Positions 58,958 to 64,000 of a DNA stretch of 64,000 bases are shown here, in pieces. A model generated the notes under the pieces. The model searched no databases and was not told the origin of the DNA. It saw only the letters and a list, made by a program, of their open reading frames with translations. The stretch covers positions 1 to 64,000 of the forward strand of contig NZ_CALUAE010000020.1 of NCBI RefSeq assembly GCF_943913955.1, read 5' to 3'. The stretch comes from Mycolicibacterium bacteremicum (GTDB lineage: Bacteria; Actinomycetota; Actinomycetes; Mycobacteriales; Mycobacteriaceae). The translations under genes were made by a program, and so were the position numbers. Within the stretch, counting starts at the first letter, position 1. Each line of letters starts with the position of its first letter.

Positions 58958-60165
58958 TGTCCAAGCCACTCGACGGGATCCGGGTCCTCGAGGTCGCGAT
59001 GTACGGCTTCGTGCCGTCGGCCGGCGCCGTCCTCGCCGAATGGGGTGCCGACGTCGTCAAGGTCGAGCATGCCGTCACCGGTGACCCGCAGCGTGGGCTG
59101 CGTCAGACCGGGCTGCTGCGTGTCGACGGCGACCCGAATCCCAACATCGAGCACGCCAACCGGCTCAAACGCAGTGTCGGGCTGGACATGTCGGTGCCCG
59201 AGGGTCGGGAGGTGCTGCTGGAACTGGCCAAGCGGGCCGATGTGTTCCTGACCAGCTTCCTGCCCGGGCACCGGGCGAAGTTCGGCATCGATGTCGACGA
59301 CATCCGGGCGGTCAACCCGTCGATCATCTATGCACGCGGCAGCGCGCTGGGCCCGCGCGGTGAGGAAGCCGGCAAGGGTGGCTATGACATGACGGCGTTC
59401 TGGTGCCGCGCCGGCACGGCTCGTACCATCACCCCGCCGGACATGCCGGGCATGATCGGCCCGCCCGGACCTGCCTACGGCGACACCATTTCCGGGACCA
59501 ATCTGGCCGGGGGTATCGCGGCGGCCCTGGTGAAGCGCGAGCGCACCGGGGAGCCCTCCGTCGTGGATGTCTCGCTGCTGGGGAGCGGGCTGTGGTCGAT
59601 GGGGCACACCGTCGCACTGACCAATCACCTCAACGAGCGGATGGAGGCGTTCCCGCCGGGGACGCAGGGCTCACCGTTCAACCCGCTCGTCGGGCTCTAT
59701 CCGACCGCGGACGACCGCTACATCTCGTTCGTGATGATGCAGCCGACGAAGTTCTGGGCCGATGTCTGCCGACACATGGATCTCGAGGACCTGATCGACG
59801 ATCCGCGCTTCGCGACGGCCGAGTCGATCGCCGAGAACACCGCGGCGGCCAACGAGATCCTCACCGCTGCAATGCAGAAGCGCACGCTGCCGGAATGGAG
59901 TGAGCGGTTCTCGACGCTGGCCGGGCCCTGGGCACCCGTGCAGGACACCCTGCAGGCGGCGCAGGATGCACAGATCCGGGCCAATGAATATCTGGTGCAG
60001 GCGGGCGATCTCGAACTGGTCGCCAACCCGGTGCAGTTCGATGTGGCCGCGCCCACCAGCGGCCCGGCCCCCGGATTCGCCGAGCAGACCGACGAGATCC
60101 TGCTGGAGCTCGGCCTGGACTGGGATCGCATCATCGAGCTGAAAACCGCAGGCGCCGTCACCTGA
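58957..60165 (+). CDS. CaiB/BaiF (class III) CoA-transferase
   Basis: This 402-residue class III CoA-transferase has GIRVLEVAMYGFVPSAGAVL, WGADVVKVEHAVTGDPQRG and the catalytic Asp in AYGDTISGTNLAG. It differs from the transferase at 14588 over most of its length, so the two probably act on different acids. The adjacent aldehyde dehydrogenase upstream suggests that its product acid is the substrate. The following gene begins 30 bases later. Confidence 0.9.
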   Translation: MSKPLDGIRVLEVAMYGFVPSAGAVLAEWGADVVKVEHAVTGDPQRGLRQTGLLRVDGDPNPNIEHANRLKRSVGLDMSVPEGREVLLELAKRADVFLTSFLPGHRAKFGIDVDDIRAVNPSIIYARGSALGPRGEEAGKGGYDMTAFWCRAGTARTITPPDMPGMIGPPGPAYGDTISGTNLAGGIAAALVKRERTGEPSVVDVSLLGSGLWSMGHTVALTNHLNERMEAFPPGTQGSPFNPLVGLYPTADDRYISFVMMQPTKFWADVCRHMDLEDLIDDPRFATAESIAENTAAANEILTAAMQKRTLPEWSERFSTLAGPWAPVQDTLQAAQDAQIRANEYLVQAGDLELVANPVQFDVAAPTSGPAPGFAEQTDEILLELGLDWDRIIELKTAGAVT

Positions 60166-60195
60166 CGGCTTCCCGGAGAGGTACCCACACAGCCC

Positions 60196-61371
60196 ATGCC
60201 CTACGTTTCGTCGATCGGCACCTACCTGCCGTGCTGGGGTACCCCCTGGCACCGGGTGCCCGGTGATGACGAGGACGCCATCACCCTGGCGGTGGAGGCG
60301 GGCCGGGCCGCGCTGGCATCGGGTGCGGCCGTCGAGCGGGTGGTGCTGGTGAGCCGCAACCTGCCGCTGGTGGAGAGCAGTAACGCCGCGGTGTTGCTGG
60401 CCGGGCTCGGCCTGGACCCCGAACTGGAGGTCGACGAAAGGCTGGGCGGCGCACCGGCGGCCGCCGACGCCGTCAGCTCCGCGCGACCCCGCACGCTGAT
60501 CATCGGGGTGGACCTGGACCCGGCAGGCGCGGCCGCGCTGGTGACCGCCGAACACGGCCTGCGCGTGCGCACCGCGGCCCGGGTGGCCCGCAGCCTGCCG
60601 GTCCGCATCCGTACCGAGGCCGGCGGCGTGCAGGACTACGGGGACCCGCGGCTGCTGCACGAGCGAGGGCTGATCGCGTCGTTGGAGGCCGCCTGGCTGG
60701 ACACGCCGGTGGCGGTGGCCGGGGTCGGTCACGACCGCGCCGTCGAACTGTGCCTGCCCGGCCCGCCGCGGCTGCCGACCGTGGGTGCCAGTGCGGGCAT
60801 CTTCGCCCTCGCCGGGATGGCGGAAGAGGGTCGGACCGGTGCGCTGGTCGCCGTCGAACAGGCCATCCTGTCCGGGCTGACGGTCGGCGGCGGTACGGCG
60901 GTGACCCGTCGCCGTGAAACATCGGCGCGCCCGGTGCCGACGTACTCCTATGTGAAGGGCAGTCAGATCCCCATCTCGTTGGCCGCCTATGAGCGCGCCT
61001 TCGAGGCGAAGGTGCGCTGGGAGGCGGGAACCTTCACCGGCAGTGACGAATTGGATTTCCCGCCGCGCTTCCGGGTTGCCCGGGACGGCGCGCTGGCCAC
61101 CGATTACGCGTTGGTGCCGTTGCCGCGCACCGGCACGGTCTACACCGAGGTGACGGTGCATGTTCCGGTACCGGGGTTGCGGACGCCCTATTCGCTGGTG
61201 ATCGTCGAACTCGACGGGGTGGGAGTGCGGGCGCTGGTCAAGGTGACCGGTGTCGAGCCCGGCAGCGTGGAGATCGGTGACCGCGGCCGGATGGCGCTGC
61301 GACGTGTCGCGATGCGGTCCGGGGTGCCCGACTACGGTTACGCCTTCGCGCCGGACGAGGTGGCGGCATGA
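60196..61371 (+). CDS. thiolase-fold (HMG-CoA synthase/KAS III-like) protein with C-terminal DUF35
   Basis: This 391-residue protein starts like HMG-CoA synthases (VSSIGTYLPCWGTPWHR) and keeps the thiolase fold, but the nucleophilic Cys region is not recognisable. The last ~110 residues (FRVARDGALATDYALVPLP onward) form a DUF35-type OB fold without the zinc ribbon. DUF35 proteins bind thiolase-like partners, and the next gene encodes one (61549-62718). It is therefore probably the accessory subunit of that thiolase or aldolase. The gap to that gene contains two mini-ORFs. Confidence 0.8.
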   Translation: MPYVSSIGTYLPCWGTPWHRVPGDDEDAITLAVEAGRAALASGAAVERVVLVSRNLPLVESSNAAVLLAGLGLDPELEVDERLGGAPAAADAVSSARPRTLIIGVDLDPAGAAALVTAEHGLRVRTAARVARSLPVRIRTEAGGVQDYGDPRLLHERGLIASLEAAWLDTPVAVAGVGHDRAVELCLPGPPRLPTVGASAGIFALAGMAEEGRTGALVAVEQAILSGLTVGGGTAVTRRRETSARPVPTYSYVKGSQIPISLAAYERAFEAKVRWEAGTFTGSDELDFPPRFRVARDGALATDYALVPLPRTGTVYTEVTVHVPVPGLRTPYSLVIVELDGVGVRALVKVTGVEPGSVEIGDRGRMALRRVAMRSGVPDYGYAFAPDEVAA

Positions 61372-61552
61372 GCGACGCGTGCGAGCGAATCGATGATATG
61401 AGCGACGCGTGCGAGCTAACCGTCGGTCAGGCCGGCGGCCGCCGGACCCGCGCGGTGACAACATGAGCGGATGCTGTGAGTTCGGCAAATATCGGCATCT
61501 TTACCGTAACCCATTCGATAGGATCGCCGTCGCAACCGGGAGGAGGTCATGA
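61368..61552 (+). repeat. two consecutive coupling mini-ORFs with an internal direct repeat
   Basis: A 32-codon frame (61368-61466, beginning MSDACERIDDMSDACEL) contains a direct repeat of ATGAGCGACGCGTGCGAG and ends inside the ATG of a second 29-codon frame (61463-61552, beginning MSGCCEFGKYRHL), which itself ends inside the thiolase start. All three junctions are ATGA. The strong GGGAGGAGG ahead of the thiolase start is inside the second mini-ORF. The first starts like the MIRU-like units at 48042, which suggests a decayed copy. Confidence 0.5.
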
Positions 61553-62718
61553 GAAACGTCGCCATCGTCGGCGCGGGGATGACCTCCTTCGGGGAGCACT
61601 TCGCGCTCGGACTCAAGGATCTGCTGCCACTGGCCTTCGCCGACTGTGTGCGCAGCATCGACAAGGGCCTGGACAAGTTCGATCTGCAGGCCGCCTGGTA
61701 CGGCTCGATGGGTACCGCCGACGGGTTCCCGGCCGGAATCCTGGCCGACACTCTGGGATTGCCCGACCTGCCCGTCACCCGCATCGAGAACTCCTGCGCC
61801 ACCGGTAACGACGCGGTGCGCAACGCGTTGTTCGCGGTCGCCTCAGGGGCTTTCGACGTCGCGCTGGTGATGGGTGCGGACAAGCTGCGCGACACCACGT
61901 CGGCGGACATGCTGTGGGAGTGGGAAGCGATGGCCAGGGACAAGGCCTGGGATTACCCGCTGGGCCTGGTGGCCCCGGCCGGCTTCGCCCTGCACGTACG
62001 GCGCTACCTGCACGAGTCGCCGGCCACCCGGGAGCACCTGGCGATGATCGCGGTGAAGAACCACCGGCACGGGGTGAGCAACCCCAAGGCCCGCTTGCGT
62101 TTTGAGATCACCATGGAGCAGGCCATGGCGGCGCCGGTGGTGGTGACACCGTTCCATGTCTACGACTGCGCCCCGCAGAGCGATGGGGCCGCCGCACTGG
62201 TCATCGCGGCCGAGGATGTGGTGGATCGTTTCACCGACCGCCCGGTGTGGATCCGCGGCGTCGGACTGGGGCTCGATTCGGTGATGCACCAGCACAAGGC
62301 CGACCTGACGACCTTCCCGGCGACGGTCCGGGCGGCCAAACAGGCCTTCGCGATGGCAAATATGACACCGGCGGATATTAATGTCGCCGAAGTCCACGAT
62401 TTCTTCACGGGGATCGAGCTGATCAGCTATGAAGATCTAGGCTTCGCCGACAGGTTTGACGGATACAAACTCGCGGAGGCAGAAGTCACCAGCGTCGGGG
62501 GAGCGCTGCCGGTGAATGCCAGTGGGGGTCTGAAGACCAAAGGGCATCCGCCGGGTGCCACCGGTGTGGCACAGTGCGTTGAGCTTTTTGAGCAGTTGCG
62601 CGGCGAGGCGTCCAATCAGGTGGATGGCGCCCGAGTCGCGTTGGCGCACAACGTCGGCGGCCCGACAGCAGTAGCAGCGGTCACAATCCTGGAAGGACCC
62701 GGTGGGGATGGCAGGTAA
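61549..62718 (+). CDS. SCP2-type thiolase / lipid-transfer protein (Ltp-like)
   Basis: This 389-residue SCP2-thiolase homologue has the nucleophilic Cys in TRIENSCATGNDAV, EVHDFFTGIELISYEDLG with the HDxF motif, and NASGGLKTKGHPPGATG with the catalytic His. It retains catalytic residues, unlike the Ltp part of the 43439 fusion, so real thiolysis or acyl transfer is likely. The neighbouring DUF35 protein is its probable partner. Its last 17 bases overlap the first yrbE gene, linking side-chain degradation with import in one transcript. Confidence 0.88.
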   Translation: MRNVAIVGAGMTSFGEHFALGLKDLLPLAFADCVRSIDKGLDKFDLQAAWYGSMGTADGFPAGILADTLGLPDLPVTRIENSCATGNDAVRNALFAVASGAFDVALVMGADKLRDTTSADMLWEWEAMARDKAWDYPLGLVAPAGFALHVRRYLHESPATREHLAMIAVKNHRHGVSNPKARLRFEITMEQAMAAPVVVTPFHVYDCAPQSDGAAALVIAAEDVVDRFTDRPVWIRGVGLGLDSVMHQHKADLTTFPATVRAAKQAFAMANMTPADINVAEVHDFFTGIELISYEDLGFADRFDGYKLAEAEVTSVGGALPVNASGGLKTKGHPPGATGVAQCVELFEQLRGEASNQVDGARVALAHNVGGPTAVAAVTILEGPGGDGR

Positions 62719-63517
62719 GGGTCCGGACCGGTGGTCCCCGGGTATCTCGATAGCGCGTGGGGCCTCCGGGCCCATGCAGGCTGTCGGTGGCCTGTTCGCG
62801 ATGAGCGCCGACGCCGTCAAGTATCTGTTCCAACGGCCGTTCTTCTGGCGGGAATTCCTGGAGCAGGCCTGGTTCGTGGCGCGGGTGTCGCTGGGACCGA
62901 CACTGCTGGTGGCGATCCCGTTCACCGTGCTGGTCTCCTTCACGCTCAACATCCTGCTGCGTGAACTGGGCGCGGCCGATCTGTCCGGTGCCGGTGCGGC
63001 ATTCGGTGCCGTCACCCAGGTGGGCCCGATGGTGACGGTGCTGATCGTGGCCGGCGCAGGTGCCACGGCCATGTGCGCCGACCTCGGCTCGCGCACCATC
63101 CGCGAGGAGATCGACGCGATGGAGGTGCTCGGCATCAACCCGGTGCAGCGCCTGGTGACCCCGCGGATGCTGGCGGCCGGTCTGGTGGCGTTGCTGCTCA
63201 ACAGCCTGGTGGTCATCATCGGCATCCTCGGCGGCTACGTGTTCTCGGTGTTCGTCCAGGACGTGAACCCGGGCGCCTTCGCCGCAGGCATCACCCTGCT
63301 GACCGGCCTGCCCGAGGTGATCATCTCCTGTATCAAGGCCGGATTGTTCGGTCTGATCGCCGGTTTGATCGCCTGCTACCGGGGTCTGACGATCTCCGGC
63401 GGTGGCGCCAAGGCGGTGGGTAACGCCGTGAACGAGACGGTGGTCTACGCCTTCATGGCGTTGTTCGTGGTCAACGTGGTCGTCACCGCGATCGGCATCC
63501 AGATGACGGACAACTGA
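62702..63517 (+). CDS. Mce-associated permease YrbE, A subunit (YrbE4A-like)
   Basis: This 271-residue MlaE/YrbE-family permease has about five to six membrane helices, beginning at VSLGPTLLVAIPFTVLVSF, and the family loop RTIREEIDAMEVLGINPVQR. The pattern NILLRELGAADLSGAGAAFG is that of the Mce4 (sterol import) YrbE4A. The start is GTG 62702 (or ATG 62708), with AAGGA upstream. It is the first gene of an mce-type operon whose other parts (B permease, Mce A-F) continue past the window. Substrate by similarity: sterols or other large lipids. Confidence 0.9.
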   Translation: MGMAGKGPDRWSPGISIARGASGPMQAVGGLFAMSADAVKYLFQRPFFWREFLEQAWFVARVSLGPTLLVAIPFTVLVSFTLNILLRELGAADLSGAGAAFGAVTQVGPMVTVLIVAGAGATAMCADLGSRTIREEIDAMEVLGINPVQRLVTPRMLAAGLVALLLNSLVVIIGILGGYVFSVFVQDVNPGAFAAGITLLTGLPEVIISCIKAGLFGLIAGLIACYRGLTISGGGAKAVGNAVNETVVYAFMALFVVNVVVTAIGIQMTDN

Positions 63518-63521
63518 GCTC

Positions 63522-64000
63522 ATGGGAAACATCGCAGTCCTCAAGTCGACGTACCCGCGGCTGGCGCGTACCGTCCGCCGCCCCATCCTGACCCTTGCCG
63601 GCCTCGGCGACCACACCCTGTTCTACGGTCGGGCCATCGCCGGGATCCCGCTGGCCGCCATGCGTTACCGCAAGGAGGTCATCCGGTTGATCGCCGAGAT
63701 CTCCATGGGCGCCGGGGCGCTGGCGATGATCGGCGGCACCCTGGTGATCGTCGGCTTCCTGACCCTGGCCACCGGTGGAACGCTTGCCGTGCAGGGCTAC
63801 TCGAGCCTGGGCAACATCGGCATCGAGGCCCTGACCGGGTTCCTGTCGGCGTTCATCAATGTGCGCATCGCCGCGCCGGTGATCGCCGGTATCGGGCTGG
63901 CCGCCACCTTCGGCGCCGGTGTGACCGCTCAACTCGGCGCCATGCGGATCAACGAGGAGATCGACGCGCTGGAGACCATGGCGATCCGCTCGGTGGAATA
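63522..64000 (+). CDS. Mce-associated permease YrbE, B subunit, truncated by window
   Basis: About 159 N-terminal residues of the second YrbE permease are visible, beginning MGNIAVLKSTYPRLARTVRR. It has the amphipathic N-terminal stretch, membrane segments such as MGAGALAMIGGTLVIVGF and the conserved RINEEIDALETMAIRSVEY that contacts the ATPase. The gene starts four bases after the YrbEA stop. Its 3' end and the mce genes are outside the window. Confidence 0.88.
   Translation, partial: MGNIAVLKSTYPRLARTVRRPILTLAGLGDHTLFYGRAIAGIPLAAMRYRKEVIRLIAEISMGAGALAMIGGTLVIVGFLTLATGGTLAVQGYSSLGNIGIEALTGFLSAFINVRIAAPVIAGIGLAATFGAGVTAQLGAMRINEEIDALETMAIRSVE

Noticed and set aside
59671..61488. A 605-codon open frame on the minus strand opposite the CoA-transferase and DUF35 protein genes
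   Set aside because: Arg/Gly/His-rich composition and lack of any motif mark it as a shadow; the plus-strand genes have clear family motifs.
1..64000. CRISPR arrays, tRNA/rRNA genes, insertion sequences, prophage or plasmid origin
   Set aside because: No regularly spaced repeats, cloverleaf genes, transposase motifs or replication genes were seen on either strand. The tandem repeats found are too few and are gene-junction or coding repeats.

Overview
This window reads as chromosome of a fast-growing mycobacterium (Mycolicibacterium/Mycobacterium type). The evidence is uniformly high GC, GTG/TTG starts with ATGA- and GTGA-type stop/start overlaps, a 13E12-family DUF222 gene behind a mycobacterial-type LexA box, a TB8.4-like secreted protein, two mycofactocin-type dehydrogenases, P450s with 3Fe-4S-type ferredoxins, and two YrbE genes of Mce4 type at the right edge. 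No rRNA, tRNA, CRISPR array, transposase or phage gene was seen. No gap between genes exceeds 300 bases.

Almost the whole window is one large catabolic island for a hydrophobic, probably cyclic or branched CoA-linked substrate. Left part (1-11702, all minus): 13E12 gene; an APH-like kinase with three dehydrogenases/epimerases; a TetR gene; then an operon Rieske oxygenase / 109-aa partner / metal-hydrolase-fold protein / NTF2-like protein / two acyl-CoA dehydrogenases. Plus-strand operon 11982-19058: amidohydrolase-2 protein, two acyl-CoA dehydrogenases, CaiB transferase, enoyl-CoA hydratase and thiolase, then a TetR gene. Middle (20339-26620, mostly minus): P450, quinone-reductase-like MDR, a kinase plus acyl-CoA dehydrogenase pair of ACAD10/11 (LvaA/LvaC) type, TetR, membrane proteins. 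Plus-strand block 26793-36179: P450, ferredoxin, DUF1330, a second Rieske/partner/hydrolase module, MarR, Rieske reductase, SDR, a third Rieske-like gene with partner, and a TauD dioxygenase.

Minus-strand block 36241-50826: (3R)-hydroxyacyl-CoA-type SDR, aldehyde dehydrogenase, esterases, ferredoxin, P450, two beta-hydroxyacid dehydrogenases, a DUF35-Ltp fusion, ferredoxin plus NuoF-like protein, a Rieske ferredoxin and two amidohydrolase-2 proteins. Right part (51034-64000): paired acyl-CoA dehydrogenases, a TB8.4-like gene, a P450/ferredoxin/SDR operon, then aldehyde dehydrogenase, CaiB transferase, thiolase-fold/DUF35 protein, SCP2-type thiolase and the start of an Mce-type importer operon.

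Proposed logic (inference): Mce/YrbE import, P450 or Rieske hydroxylation, alcohol and aldehyde oxidation by SDRs and aldehyde dehydrogenases, CoA loading by CaiB-type transferases (no acyl-CoA ligase is present here), heteromeric acyl-CoA dehydrogenases, hydratase, and thiolase or DUF35/Ltp retro-aldol cleavage. Two palindrome families tie distant promoters together: GAGAAT-N3-ATTCTC, probably read by the TetR at 5419-6129, and CAASTACTTG, probably read by the MarR at 31477-31944.

The most novel-looking elements are a three-times repeated Rieske-oxygenase plus ~110-aa partner module, metal-hydrolase homologues with ExN in place of HxH, one Rieske protein lacking a cluster histidine, and a family of MIRU-like mini-ORFs ending in RACEVT-like peptides that sit exactly at gene junctions.
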